DNA from: Phormidesmis sp963710175 | GTDB lineage: Bacteria; Cyanobacteriota; Cyanobacteriia; Phormidesmidales; Phormidesmidaceae | Assembly (NCBI GenBank): GCA_963710175.1 | Contig: CAVPZC010000001.1 | Location: 1,736,001 to 1,800,000 of the forward strand | Direction: 5' to 3' | Length of the DNA: 64,000 nucleotides | Shown here: positions 7,972 through 16,851 of the stretch, piece after piece | Position numbering within the stretch: position 1 is the first letter of the stretch | Layout: each line of letters starts with the position of its first letter | Notes under the pieces: model-generated | Seen by the model: the letters and a program-made list of their open reading frames with translations, nothing else | What the model was told of the DNA's origin: nothing | Databases searched by the model: none | Program-made: the position numbers and the translations under genes

Positions 7972-8919
7972 CTACTCTTTATAGAATAACTCTAAGCTTT
8001 TTTGATCCCCAACGTAGCGCCAGTGCCACGGCTCATAGCTCAAAGGTGAAGCCGGATCTTTGGAAAACGACATTTCAAAATTATAGAAGGCGGCGTTTTT
8101 CTCTAGCCACTGGTAAGCAACGGTCGTTTCAAAGCTTTCTTCTAGATGAGTAGCCGGTTTGCTTTCGTCAATAAAATCTACTGCGTAGCCAGTGTGGTGC
8201 TCGCTGTAGCCTGGCGGTGCGCTCACTTCAGCGCGGGCTGTAGAAGTTTCCCCGCGCTCTGCTTTGACATCAAAAAATAAATATTGCTGGTCTTCTAAAG
8301 AGCGAAAGCCCGAAATAATGCCGAGCTGGACACCTTCCGATTTGGCCTTGGCGATCATGGCAACGATTTGGGCCTGGGCAGCGGGCTGAAGTCGAATCTG
8401 ACTTTTAGGATTGAGCGGAACAAGATCCTCGGAGCGGGCTACAGCGTAGCGACGGTGATGCAGCAGCAGCTCAGGGGCAGTCGGTTCGGTGTTGGTTGCT
8501 GGAGTCGCACTCAGGCTGGTTGAAGCGGATGATGAGCGATCGCCAGCAGCGCTAGCATCTTTTCGAGGAAGAACCGTGTCTGGAATGACTCTGGCCTTGG
8601 CGATCAGAGTGTCTGCCAGTGTGTCTCCCTTTAAAATACCCAATCCAATCAGACAGGCGAGTCCGATGCCCAATCCAATCAGACAAACCATTCTAAAACG
8701 GCTTGAAGGAGCTGCCCAGCGCCCTCGTCGTCTGGTTGCTGGCGTTGAATCGGACTGAGACGATTGGCGGCGAGCTGCCGGAATATCGTCAGAAGGAAGA
8801 GGGGAAGGAGGGGTACTCACAGACGCTACAAGGTTTGATCTACCGTTAGTATCAGAGATTTTCAAGTCGCTGGCAGAAGCGACGGGCTCAGTGTATAGCA
8901 ATTCAGCGCGAATGCGCAC
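7972..8919 (-). CDS. VanY-type D-alanyl-D-alanine carboxypeptidase (M15B), membrane-anchored
   Basis: A peptidoglycan hydrolase of the VanY family, predicted to remove the terminal D-Ala of the stem peptide. The 315-residue product has a basic, Pro/Ser-rich N-terminus of about 75 residues, one transmembrane helix (MVCLIGLGIGLACLIGLGIL), a variable linker and a periplasmic peptidase domain. Zinc-binding motifs are SEHHTGYAVDF and EPWHWRYVG; SGFRSLEDQQYLFF is the conserved substrate-side segment. It lies 43 bases upstream of the FtsH-like gene on the same strand. The long cytoplasmic tail before the helix is unusual but common in cyanobacterial members. Confidence 0.88.
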   Translation of the reverse strand: MRIRAELLYTEPVASASDLKISDTNGRSNLVASVSTPPSPLPSDDIPAARRQSSQSDSTPATRRRGRWAAPSSRFRMVCLIGLGIGLACLIGLGILKGDTLADTLIAKARVIPDTVLPRKDASAAGDRSSSASTSLSATPATNTEPTAPELLLHHRRYAVARSEDLVPLNPKSQIRLQPAAQAQIVAMIAKAKSEGVQLGIISGFRSLEDQQYLFFDVKAERGETSTARAEVSAPPGYSEHHTGYAVDFIDESKPATHLEESFETTVAYQWLEKNAAFYNFEMSFSKDPASPLSYEPWHWRYVGDQKSLELFYKE

Positions 8920-8990
8920 AAATCTTTAAGAGACAGTTGGGAGATAGCCATGTCGCCTCAGCTCAGCTCAGGCTAGCTAAAGCCTTGGGC

Positions 8991-9542
8991 CTATCGGGTC
9001 AGGCTGGGCTGGGCAGACGAACCCTGTGACGGTGAATCTTCCAAGCTTGCCAGATCTTCCCAGCTCATTTCTTCGTAGTTTTCAAAGGGCTGGTGAATCC
9101 AGGGGTTGTCCTTTAAATAGTGCACAGCATAATCGGGGGTAATCGCCGAGCAGTCTTTGTGCCAAAGCACGGCAGTCCGAATTTCATCAATATAAAATCC
9201 ATATTTATGCTCCAGCCACGACAGGCTGCGCTTCAGGCTTTGCCCCGAATCGACTAGATCATCGACGACCAGCACCCGCGAGCCCAGGTTGGCAGTGGTC
9301 ATACTCAAGTCTTTGGAGAAAGTGATAGAGCCTCGGATACGGTTGCCCTCGCCGCCATAAGAAGCCGTTGAGAGGATCGCCAGGGGCTGATCGGAGATCC
9401 GGCAGATAATGTCGCCAATTCGCAGTCCGCCCTTGGCCAGACACACAATTTGATTAAATTGCCAGCCGGAGCGGTGTACCATCAGGGCCAACTGTTCTAT
9501 GCTTCGGTGATAATCTGACCAGGATACGTATAAATCTGACAT
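8991..9542 (-). CDS. Phosphoribosyltransferase domain protein (xanthine/hypoxanthine PRT-like)
   Basis: A 183-residue type I phosphoribosyltransferase with the PRPP-binding loop VLVVDDLVDSGQSLKRS and an N-terminal half (IVCLAKGGLRIGDIICR) like Gpt-type purine salvage enzymes. A C-terminal hood segment (DNPWIHQPFENYEEMSW) is also present in that group. It probably joins a purine base to PRPP, but the base cannot be read from the sequence. The last 20 residues are Ser-rich and poorly conserved. It stands alone on the minus strand; the ATG at 9542 begins MSDLYVSWSDYH, a normal family start. Confidence 0.85.
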   Translation of the reverse strand: MSDLYVSWSDYHRSIEQLALMVHRSGWQFNQIVCLAKGGLRIGDIICRISDQPLAILSTASYGGEGNRIRGSITFSKDLSMTTANLGSRVLVVDDLVDSGQSLKRSLSWLEHKYGFYIDEIRTAVLWHKDCSAITPDYAVHYLKDNPWIHQPFENYEEMSWEDLASLEDSPSQGSSAQPSLTR

Positions 9543-9720
9543 GGGATGTGAAAAGGATGGGTAGATGAATGCTCAGCCAGGTAGCCTCTCTAGATTGTCT
9601 CTAGGTTAGGGGTGGGCAAAAGCTAGAGCAAACGGGAATAGATTAACCGTGAAGGGCACCCGCTAGAGAACTGCCTACTTCATATAGTTATTTATACAGG
9701 CTTTAATCGGGCTTTTTAAC

Positions 9721-11166
9721 ATGGCCAATTTAGAATCTCACTCTGAACTGCACGCTGACAGTCCATCGCCCGCGCTGACGCTGCCGGTGAAGCTGGCCTA
9801 CGGCGCGGGCGATTTTGGGGCTGGGCTAACTTCGCAGTTCTTGGCGTTTTTTCTACTGATCTTCTTGATTGATGTGGCGGGAATGCGGCCTGTAGTAGCC
9901 GGTTCAGTGCTGGCCCTCGGGAAAATTTGGGATGCGGTGAACGATCCGCTGGTGGGGGTGCTGAGCGATCGCACCAAAACCCGCTGGGGCCGCCGCTATC
10001 CCTGGATGTTTTTAACGGCTATTCCGTTTGGCCTTTCCTACTTTTTGATCTGGATTGCCCCGTTTCAAGATGGCACCAGCAGCGCCGCCAAGTTTTGGTA
10101 CTACGTGGTGGTCACCACCGTATTCCAAATTTTCTTTACGACGACTAATTTGCCCTACACCACGCTCACCGCTGAAATGACCGGCGACTACGACGAGCGC
10201 ACCGAGCTGACCTCTTTTCGGCTAGCTTTTTCGGTGGCGGGCGGTGTGGCTATTTTGATTGCTGCGGGCATTTTTGGCCAGCTGATTGCGGACGATACCC
10301 GGCGGTACGCGACGCTGGGGTTTTTAGGGGGGGCAATTTCGATTGCGTCGATCTACTGGTGTGTGTTCGGCACCTATGGCTATATGGATAAAAAGGCGAA
10401 GGCAGCAGGGCGGTCTTTGAATGCGATCGCCGACATCCAAGACGAGTCCTTCTTCCAGCAGTTTCAGATCGTCGCCAGCAACCGCCCGTTTCTGTTCGTC
10501 GTCGGCATCTACCTATTTTCATGGCTGGCCCTGCAAATTACAGCGGCAGTCATCCCCTTCTATGCCAAATTTTGGATGGGCGTCGATGAAAACCTGGTCG
10601 CGCTGATTGTCCAGGGCACCGCAATTGTGATGATGTTTGTCTGCGCCGCGCTGAGCAAACGCATTGGCAAAAAAAATCTTTATTTTCTAGGATCTGGCGT
10701 CTGGATCTTGGTGCAAATAGCGCTATTTTTCTTACAGCCAGGGCAAACCACTGCTCTTTACGGACTGTGCATATTAGCTAGTTTTGGCGTAGCGACTGCC
10801 TACGTCGTGCCCTGGTCCATCTTGCCAGATGTGATTGAGCTAGATGAGCTGAATACGGGCTGTCGGCGCGAGGGCACCTTCTATGCGTTTATGACGCTCC
10901 TACAGAAAATTGGCCTGGCAGTCGGCATTTTCTTAGTCGGCGCTGCTTTAGAAGCTTCTGGCTTTGTCAAAGAAGCCGCTCAGCAGCCCGATTCGGCGCT
11001 GAATGCAATCCGCTTTTTTATGGGGCCAGTGCCTCTGATCTTGGTCATCTGCGGGGTCGTACTAATTTATTTCTACCCGATTACGCGAGAAGCCCATGCC
11101 GAAATTATGCTCAAGCTCGCGGAGCGTAAGCGGTTAGAGAAGAAACCTCTAGAGGAAGCCCCTTGA
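9721..11166 (+). CDS. GPH-type (MelB-like) MFS sugar:cation symporter
   Basis: A 481-residue, about 12-helix permease of the glycoside-pentoside-hexuronide:cation symporter family. Diagnostic pieces are the N-terminal KLAYGAGDFGAGL, the cytoplasmic loop GKIWDAVNDPLVGVLSDRT followed by RWGRRYPWM, and the later DVIELDELNTGCRREG. The cation is probably sodium or proton; the transported sugar cannot be told. Its TGA stop overlaps the TTG start of the next gene by three bases, so the YwqG-like protein downstream is probably translated from the same message. Confidence 0.88.
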   Translation: MANLESHSELHADSPSPALTLPVKLAYGAGDFGAGLTSQFLAFFLLIFLIDVAGMRPVVAGSVLALGKIWDAVNDPLVGVLSDRTKTRWGRRYPWMFLTAIPFGLSYFLIWIAPFQDGTSSAAKFWYYVVVTTVFQIFFTTTNLPYTTLTAEMTGDYDERTELTSFRLAFSVAGGVAILIAAGIFGQLIADDTRRYATLGFLGGAISIASIYWCVFGTYGYMDKKAKAAGRSLNAIADIQDESFFQQFQIVASNRPFLFVVGIYLFSWLALQITAAVIPFYAKFWMGVDENLVALIVQGTAIVMMFVCAALSKRIGKKNLYFLGSGVWILVQIALFFLQPGQTTALYGLCILASFGVATAYVVPWSILPDVIELDELNTGCRREGTFYAFMTLLQKIGLAVGIFLVGAALEASGFVKEAAQQPDSALNAIRFFMGPVPLILVICGVVLIYFYPITREAHAEIMLKLAERKRLEKKPLEEAP

Positions 11167-12029
11167 CGAGTCAATCTCTAAATCAGCTAAACCTGCCGCC
11201 AGTTTTTGAGCCCTATCGAGAGAAGCTCGAAGCCACAGTCAAACCCTATATTCAGATTCAGACCCATCTCACGCAAACGGCGACGCTGTGGCAAAGCAAA
11301 TTTTTAGGCCGGCCTTACCTGCCTAAATCGATCAGCCCGCCCAAAACGCCAGAGGGCAACTGTCTCTACCTGCTCGCTCAGATCAACTTTGCTGAAGTTC
11401 GCAATCTAGAAGGCTTTCCCTCCCAAGGCATCCTTCAGTTTTACGTCGCCAAAGATAAGTTTTACTTCTATGGCGCAGATTTTGATAATCCGACTGCTCA
11501 GACTCACTTTCGAGTCCTGTACCACCCCACGCCTGAGCCAGATATGTCAAAGCTGGTCACCCATTTCGACTTCATGCCCTCACCGTGGAATGACGATGAC
11601 GGATATATGCCTTTTGAGATTCATTCAAGGTATTTGAACAAACCAGATAGCTGTTTAGCTCTGACCTTTCAGCAGAAGGCTGCACCTATCAGTCTCTGTG
11701 ACTACCAATACGAAGCGCTGATTGGTCGTGAGCTAATGGCTCAGTGGGAAAGCGATGAGAGCGCTGCTAGCGATGAGCTTCGGCACTATAGCCAGCAATT
11801 TGAGGGGCATAAGCTAGGGGGATATCCTTTATTTACTCAGAGCGACCCTCGTAACCATTTGCCTCAGGATCAAGAACCTTACGAGCTGCTGCTGCAAATT
11901 GATTCAGAGGACAACGGAAAGATCGATATTCTCTGGGGCGATGTTGGCATTTGCAACTTTTTTATCAAGCCCTCAGCGCTAGAAAAACTTGATTTTTCCG
12001 ATGTCTTGTACAACTGGGACTGCTGTTAA
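11163..12029 (+). CDS. YwqG/DUF1963-family protein
   Basis: A 288-residue cytosolic protein of the YwqG-like family, whose function is unknown. Features include CLYLLAQINFAEV, FPSQGILQFYVAKD, HKLGGYPLFTQSDPR and the C-terminal DILWGDVGICNFFI, where family members end with a conserved gas-vesicle-like beta segment. The start is TTG 11163, overlapping the stop of the symporter gene; no better start lies before the first conserved block. No transmembrane segment is visible. Its coupling with a sugar symporter is noted but does not by itself give a role. A 105-bp repeat begins 19 bases after the stop. Confidence 0.8.
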   Translation: MTSQSLNQLNLPPVFEPYREKLEATVKPYIQIQTHLTQTATLWQSKFLGRPYLPKSISPPKTPEGNCLYLLAQINFAEVRNLEGFPSQGILQFYVAKDKFYFYGADFDNPTAQTHFRVLYHPTPEPDMSKLVTHFDFMPSPWNDDDGYMPFEIHSRYLNKPDSCLALTFQQKAAPISLCDYQYEALIGRELMAQWESDESAASDELRHYSQQFEGHKLGGYPLFTQSDPRNHLPQDQEPYELLLQIDSEDNGKIDILWGDVGICNFFIKPSALEKLDFSDVLYNWDCC

Positions 12030-12047
12030 CCACTTCAAAGCGGTCTG

Positions 12048-12151
12048 TATAGCAAAGTAAGGATGCATTCTTACTTTGCGAGCCGAGCTGCTTGTTGTCA
12101 GATAATATTTCAGCCGATAAAAGTGTCTTAAGCCACTCGACAGGAGCCATA
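12048..12151 (+). repeat. Dispersed ~105-bp hairpin element, subfamily 2, copy 1
   Basis: Begins TATAGC and ends CCATAG. A second copy lies at 48361-48465. The left part is a perfect 10-bp hairpin, GCAAAGTAAG (12052-12061) with CTTACTTTGC (12070-12079), around loop GATGCATT. Length, ends and loop match the subfamily at 7166 and 45266, but the stem sequence differs with compensated changes. It sits between the YwqG-like gene and the UbiB-family gene. Confidence 0.85.
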
Positions 12152-12241
12152 GTTCGAATTTATTCGAGCGGGAATTAATCAGAGCCGATGCTGGCAAACT
12201 TGCTAGGATCAGTTCAATGACTTTGTAGAATCATACCCTTT

Positions 12242-13987
12242 ATGCCTCGCTCCCCCCTTCCGTCGATGTTGACCCCCGATCTGATTGGGCGGCAGCGTGA
12301 AATTGTTGAGGTATTTCTGCGCAATGGCTGGGACTATATGCGGCGATTGCTCACGGGGGGCGATCCGGATCGCCCGGATCTGCCACCGCCCGAGGTGCTG
12401 CGCAATATCTTGATTGAGCTAGGTCCGGTGTACGTAAAGCTCGGGCAGCTATTGAGCACTCGCCCTGATTTGCTGAGCTCTTCGTATATTGAGGCGCTCA
12501 GCGGGCTGCAATCGACGGTGCCAGCAGTGTCAGCAGCGCAAATCGAGATCTATGTCCGCAAGCATATGGTGAGGCCACCGGAGGAGGTATTTGCGGAGAT
12601 TGGATATGGGGCGATCGCTGCCGGATCCATCGGTCAAACCCACCGAGCCATGCTTAAAAGCGGCCAGGCTGTCGCCGTCAAAGTGCAGCGCCCCGGCATT
12701 GACAAACAGGTCGAACGGGACATGGCGCTGATTAAAGACATTGCCAGACTGGTCTCTACCACCCAGTTCGGCCAGCGCTACAACATCACCGAACTCGCCG
12801 AAGAATTTAAGTCAGCCCTGACCAACGAGCTAGACTTTACCACCGAAGCGCGCTACACCGACGAGCTTCGCCAAGATCTAACAAAGAGCCGCTGGATCGA
12901 TTCTGAGCGGCTGACAGTCCCTCAAATTATCTGGCCCTTAACCAACTCTAAAATCCTAGTGATGGAATGGCTAGAAGGTAGACCGCTGCTTCAGGCACAG
13001 CTACCCGTGGTGCAGCGGCCCGATGAAGTCAGTTCAGCCGCAGGAACTCACGAAGGGGACAGTGAGAGTTCCAATCCCTTTCAGCGCTTACTGCCTGGTG
13101 ATACTAAAGACGAACGCAGTGAGATCACTTCTCTGCTGTTTCGAGCTTTCCTCTCTCAGTATTTCATCACCGGATTTTTTCACGCCGATCCTCATCCCGG
13201 CAATATCTTTTACTTAGACAATGGCCGTGTTGCCCTACTTGACTGTGGCATGATGGGTCGGCTCGATCCACAGACGCGAGCTACCCTCACCGAGCTGGTG
13301 CTGGCCGTTGTCAGTTCAGATGCTCAGCGCTGCGCGCAGCTCACCCTTCAGCTCACAGAACCCTTAAAGCCTATAGATCTTGTCCGACTGGAGAGTGACT
13401 ACAGCCGCTTGCTAGGTCGCTATTACGGCATCAGCCTGGATCGTTTCAATACAGCTGAAGCTTTCAGCGCGGTAATCGAAACTGGCATTCGTAACCATCT
13501 GCGGTGGCCCGCCAATATTGGCCTATTTACTAAGTCGCTAGCCAACTTGGAAGGGACAGCCCGGCAGTTTAACCCGAAAATTAACCTGATGACTGAAATC
13601 AAGCCGCTGATGGTAGATTTATTTCGGCAGCAGCTGGTGGGTGACGACCCGCTGCAAATGTTTCTGCGCACTGGTTTAGAATTTCGCAATCTGTCGCTAT
13701 CAGCGCCCCGGCAACTTGGTTTCTTACTGGATCGCCTCAGCGACGAAACGCTGCATTGGAATCTAAAAATTCAAGGCATTGAGTCTGTGCAGCGAAGCAT
13801 CGAACGAGCCGCTAACCGACGCGCCTTTAGCACGGTAGTAGCCGCCTTGATTATTGGCGCGGCCATCATCTCGACCAGTCAACAGACAGCTCAGCTCCAG
13901 TGGCTGAGTACGCTGCTGTTTGCAGCCGCATCTTTTTTAGGTCTCTGGCTCATCGGGAGCATTCTGAGATCAGGCCGGTGGAAATAG
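12242..13987 (+). CDS. ABC1/UbiB (AarF)-family atypical kinase
   Basis: A 581-residue member of the UbiB/ABC1 protein-kinase-like family, linked to prenylquinone metabolism (plastoquinone, tocopherol in phototrophs) and lipid homeostasis. The family signature KLGQ is at residues 66-69, followed by the alanine-rich loop AIAAGSIGQTHRA, AVKVQRPG with the nucleotide-binding lysine, ELDFTTEARY, HADPHPGNIFYLDNGRVALLDCGMMG (catalytic loop and metal-binding DCG, quoted in parts: HADPHPGN and ALLDCG), and two C-terminal transmembrane helices. Length is normal. The start at 12242 follows the repeat element by 90 bases. Confidence 0.93.
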   Translation: MPRSPLPSMLTPDLIGRQREIVEVFLRNGWDYMRRLLTGGDPDRPDLPPPEVLRNILIELGPVYVKLGQLLSTRPDLLSSSYIEALSGLQSTVPAVSAAQIEIYVRKHMVRPPEEVFAEIGYGAIAAGSIGQTHRAMLKSGQAVAVKVQRPGIDKQVERDMALIKDIARLVSTTQFGQRYNITELAEEFKSALTNELDFTTEARYTDELRQDLTKSRWIDSERLTVPQIIWPLTNSKILVMEWLEGRPLLQAQLPVVQRPDEVSSAAGTHEGDSESSNPFQRLLPGDTKDERSEITSLLFRAFLSQYFITGFFHADPHPGNIFYLDNGRVALLDCGMMGRLDPQTRATLTELVLAVVSSDAQRCAQLTLQLTEPLKPIDLVRLESDYSRLLGRYYGISLDRFNTAEAFSAVIETGIRNHLRWPANIGLFTKSLANLEGTARQFNPKINLMTEIKPLMVDLFRQQLVGDDPLQMFLRTGLEFRNLSLSAPRQLGFLLDRLSDETLHWNLKIQGIESVQRSIERAANRRAFSTVVAALIIGAAIISTSQQTAQLQWLSTLLFAAASFLGLWLIGSILRSGRWK

Positions 13988-14084
13988 GCGCTCTAAGCGA
14001 GACACCCATCCGAATCCTTTGCATAGCGCCTTTGCCGTATGATGGTAAAGTAGCCAGCTTTACCCCTTATTGGCCTCTGGATAC

Positions 14085-14819
14085 GTGGCATTTCTAATTT
14101 TTGATTTTGACGGCACAATTGCCGATACGCTGGCGGCCATTGTGCGAATTACCAATCGCCTTGCTCCAGAGTACGGCTACTCACCGACGACACCTGAAAA
14201 GCTTAAATACTATCAGTCTTTGAGTACTCAAGAAATGCTCAGACAAGCCGAGATTCCGCTATTTCGGCTGCCCTTTTTGCTGCGGCGGGTGCGGCGAGAA
14301 ATGAGATCTGAGTTGAGCACGGTGCCCATTGCGACTGACCTGGCACCCACGCTGAGAGACTTAGTCGCAGCAGAGCATCGGCTGATGATTATGAGCTCCA
14401 ACTCTCGGCGTAATATTCAGAGCTTTCTAGAGCTGCACGATATCAGCGACGTCTTTGAATCTATTCAAGGCGGCGTGGGTTTGCTGGGCAAAGGGCGAGT
14501 GCTAAAGCGTATTGTACAGCGAGGCAATCTCGACTTTTCTCAGGTGATCTATGTTGGAGACGAGACCCGAGATATCGATGCTTCTCAGCAGGTAGGTATC
14601 TCGGTGGCGGCGGTTTCCTGGGGTTTCAGCAGTCGGGAGGCGCTGGCTACACAGCAGCCCAATTTTTTAATCGACCATCCGCGTCAGCTGCTAGGGGCAG
14701 CGCAAGCTCTAGTTAACCCCAGATGGACTAAGTGGGATCAGCGATCGCCTACCGCCAAAATCAGGCCTAACTTTGGTGAGTCCAAGCCGGGTGAGAGAGA
14801 AGTGAATCCATCATCCTGA
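14085..14819 (+). CDS. HAD-superfamily hydrolase (phosphoglycolate phosphatase-like)
   Basis: A 244-residue haloacid-dehalogenase fold phosphatase. Motif I is LIFDFDGTIADT with the nucleophilic aspartate, motif II is MIMSSNS, and motif III/IV is GKGRVLKRI and VIYVGDETRDIDAS. The alpha-helical cap lies between motifs I and II. The substrate is unknown; such proteins include phosphoglycolate phosphatases. I prefer GTG 14085 because it lies just before motif I; TTG 14070 would add five residues. The 3' end overlaps the end of the convergent GUN4 gene by 53 bases, and the last 30 residues, which lie in that overlap, are not conserved in appearance. Confidence 0.85.
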   Translation: MAFLIFDFDGTIADTLAAIVRITNRLAPEYGYSPTTPEKLKYYQSLSTQEMLRQAEIPLFRLPFLLRRVRREMRSELSTVPIATDLAPTLRDLVAAEHRLMIMSSNSRRNIQSFLELHDISDVFESIQGGVGLLGKGRVLKRIVQRGNLDFSQVIYVGDETRDIDASQQVGISVAAVSWGFSSREALATQQPNFLIDHPRQLLGAAQALVNPRWTKWDQRSPTAKIRPNFGESKPGEREVNPSS

Positions 14820-15609
14820 CGCCTCGCAGCTGATTGGAGAGGGGCAAATGTCCGGTAGGCGCTGATAGATCCCAAATAAATTCGTTGGGGTAGCGGGTCC
14901 AAGCACCGTCTGTCTTCCAATTGAGCTGTGTCCACAAACGCTCCCAGTCCTGGCCCAGGCGCAGCCATAGTTCCCGCTGCTTGCTCCAACCAAATTTATC
15001 TTCGGAGTAAATTCCCCAAAGCGTATCGATGGTTTGTAGATCGCTGGTAGGAAACTGACTAACCTCAGTAAAGTACACCCATTTGCGCTGGATGGCGCTT
15101 TCGCCTGCGAGCTTACAGAGCTTTTTCATGGTGAGCTGGTCGGCTAGCTGATACTTTTGCTCGACCAGTAGAATTTGCAGGTCTTTGTAGTCTATTCCCT
15201 GCGCTGAGGTGAGGGGCAGCACACCGTAGGGCTCTTCGGTAATGAATGCTGTTGCCGCCGCAGAAGAGGCTTCAGAAGAGGCTCCAAAAGAGGCTTGGTA
15301 GAGACGCTGATAAGCGCTGCCGTGGGCGGCTGTAGGCAGGCTAGAGGTGTCTGTACTCGTGTTTTTATGCTGACTAGCGATCTGATGGTGAACAAAGTCT
15401 ATGAGTGCGATCTCGCCCTTTTCGCCCAGTGCAGCTAAGTCGCGAATGGCCTGAAGCTGATTTTTGAGGCTGCCAGCTTGCAGGTTATCGGTCAAGGCTT
15501 TAATGCTCAGCGCGATCCGATCTGAGTTTTGATCTGAAAGAGTCCGATCTGAGCTGTCAATTGGGTCATTGGTGGGGAACTCAGTTGAACCGATAGCGTT
15601 TGAAGACAT
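14767..15609 (-). CDS. GUN4-domain protein with helical N-terminal region
   Basis: A 280-residue protein with a C-terminal GUN4 domain (about residues 135-265; IDYKDLQILLVEQKYQLAD, CKLAGESAI, IDTLWGIYSEDKFGWSKQ, WTRYPNEFIWDLSAPTGHLP). GUN4 binds Mg-porphyrins and protoporphyrin and activates Mg-chelatase in chlorophyll synthesis; other cyanobacterial GUN4-domain proteins have unassigned roles. Residues 30-75 look like the helical-repeat N-terminal bundle seen in cyanobacterial GUN4 proteins, followed by a Ser/Ala-rich linker. It is therefore either the true GUN4 or a paralogue. The 3' end overlaps the HAD gene in convergent orientation. Confidence 0.88.
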   Translation of the reverse strand: MSSNAIGSTEFPTNDPIDSSDRTLSDQNSDRIALSIKALTDNLQAGSLKNQLQAIRDLAALGEKGEIALIDFVHHQIASQHKNTSTDTSSLPTAAHGSAYQRLYQASFGASSEASSAAATAFITEEPYGVLPLTSAQGIDYKDLQILLVEQKYQLADQLTMKKLCKLAGESAIQRKWVYFTEVSQFPTSDLQTIDTLWGIYSEDKFGWSKQRELWLRLGQDWERLWTQLNWKTDGAWTRYPNEFIWDLSAPTGHLPLSNQLRGVRMMDSLLSHPAWTHQS

Positions 15610-15807
15610 ACGTTATGAGTGAACAGAGGAAATGGTGCAGCGCTGATCGCCACAGCGGCATTGCTTAGGTGTGAAGTTGTCAGTTGTCCAATGATAATGG
15701 AATACCGGGATGCTCGCTGATGATTCGGCAGTAGTCAGGTCGTTTGGGCAAGTCAACTCTAGGTCGCTTCAGCAGTAGCATCGCTGCGAGTATCTGCCTC
15801 CTGGCAT

Positions 15808-16485
15808 CTATTGACCATTGTCTATAGGCTGATTGTCAATGCTTTGAGGGGTTTTGTAGCCGTTTTCAAAGGCATAACGAATCAGCTGAGCTCGGTTCTT
15901 TAATGAGAGTTTGCTGAGAATGTTGCTGAGGTGAGTTTGGACGGTGCGGGGACTGACAAAGAGGTGATCGCCAACTATCTTATTGGTAAAGCCCTGAATC
16001 ACTTCCCAAAACACCCTTTCTTCAGCTGGCGTCAGCGGCAGATTCCCCTGCCGCTGACGCTGCAATTGCTCCTCGCAGGCCTGCTGCAGCGCCCGGTCAA
16101 TCTCAGCGCGGATGCGGGCGCTACGAGCAAGCTGAGCCTCGATCTTAGCAATTAGCTCAGAGGGATGGAAAGGTTTGACCAAATAGTCATCTGCGCCGAT
16201 GCTGTGGCCCTGAATACGGTCTTCCAAGTTGCAGCGCCCCGAGAGAAAGATAAATGGAATCAGCTGCCCTGGCCCGGTGCCTCTAATTTTGATACAGAGC
16301 TCAAACCCGTCCATTTCTGGCATGATCACATCTGACACAATCAGATCAGGTGTGTCTTGAGTGAAGCTAAGCCAGCCTTCGGTACCCGAAGCGGCACTGT
16401 GTACGACAAACCCACGGTCCTTTAGGTAACGGGTTAGCGCTGCTCTAAGCGCGTTGTCGTCATCGACGATCAGGATTTTTTGCAT
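15808..16485 (-). CDS. NarL/LuxR-type two-component response regulator
   Basis: A 225-residue transcription regulator. The N-terminal receiver (about 1-120) has the acidic pocket ILIVDDDNA, phospho-acceptor VSDVIMPEMDGFEL and the lysine in DDYLVKPFHPSEL. A linker helix leads to a LuxR-type helix-turn-helix (LTPAEERVFWEVIQGFTNK, then SPRTVQTHLSNILSKL). It resembles plastid Ycf29-type regulators, but I do not assign that name. Start 16485 (MQKILIVDDD) fits receivers better than the ATG at 16506. No partner histidine kinase is nearby; the gene is divergent from icd. Confidence 0.88.
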   Translation of the reverse strand: MQKILIVDDDNALRAALTRYLKDRGFVVHSAASGTEGWLSFTQDTPDLIVSDVIMPEMDGFELCIKIRGTGPGQLIPFIFLSGRCNLEDRIQGHSIGADDYLVKPFHPSELIAKIEAQLARSARIRAEIDRALQQACEEQLQRQRQGNLPLTPAEERVFWEVIQGFTNKIVGDHLFVSPRTVQTHLSNILSKLSLKNRAQLIRYAFENGYKTPQSIDNQPIDNGQ

Positions 16486-16851
16486 TCTGTGAGTGCGACT
16501 GCCCATGGTCAGATGGTTAAGCCACAGTCAATAGGGTGACTTTACAGGAACTGTATTTACTAAAGTCTATATTGATCCAGCTAGCGCTCAAAAAAATTTT
16601 CTGTGAGAATTTGGCAAAACGACAGCTTCGAAATTGCGCTGATAGATAGCAATTTGCCGGTATCGTCAGGGATGCTTGCTATAAGCTACACAATCCGACA
16701 CTATTCCGATAGGATTTTCAGCTATGCGGAGTTTGGTTACACAGGGTTCGGTTGCACAGGTCAATAAATGCTTGACCGGCAGGGTGTCACCGGATTTTAC
16801 CAGGCCGCTCCTGAGTATGAGTACACCCATCTATCCCTAAGCTAGGAGCAT
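16486..16851. promoter_or_regulatory. Upstream region of icd, divergent from the NarL-type regulator
   Basis: About 365 bases that must carry both promoters. Icd genes in some cyanobacteria are controlled by NtcA; I looked for the GTA-N8-TAC site here and did not find it. A strong Shine-Dalgarno sequence, AGGAG, lies at about 16843-16847 and supports the icd start. No small gene or repeat was recognised. Confidence 0.5.

Noticed and set aside
16486..16851. NtcA site upstream of icd
   Set aside because: I searched for GTA-N8-TAC with a suitably placed -10 box and found none.
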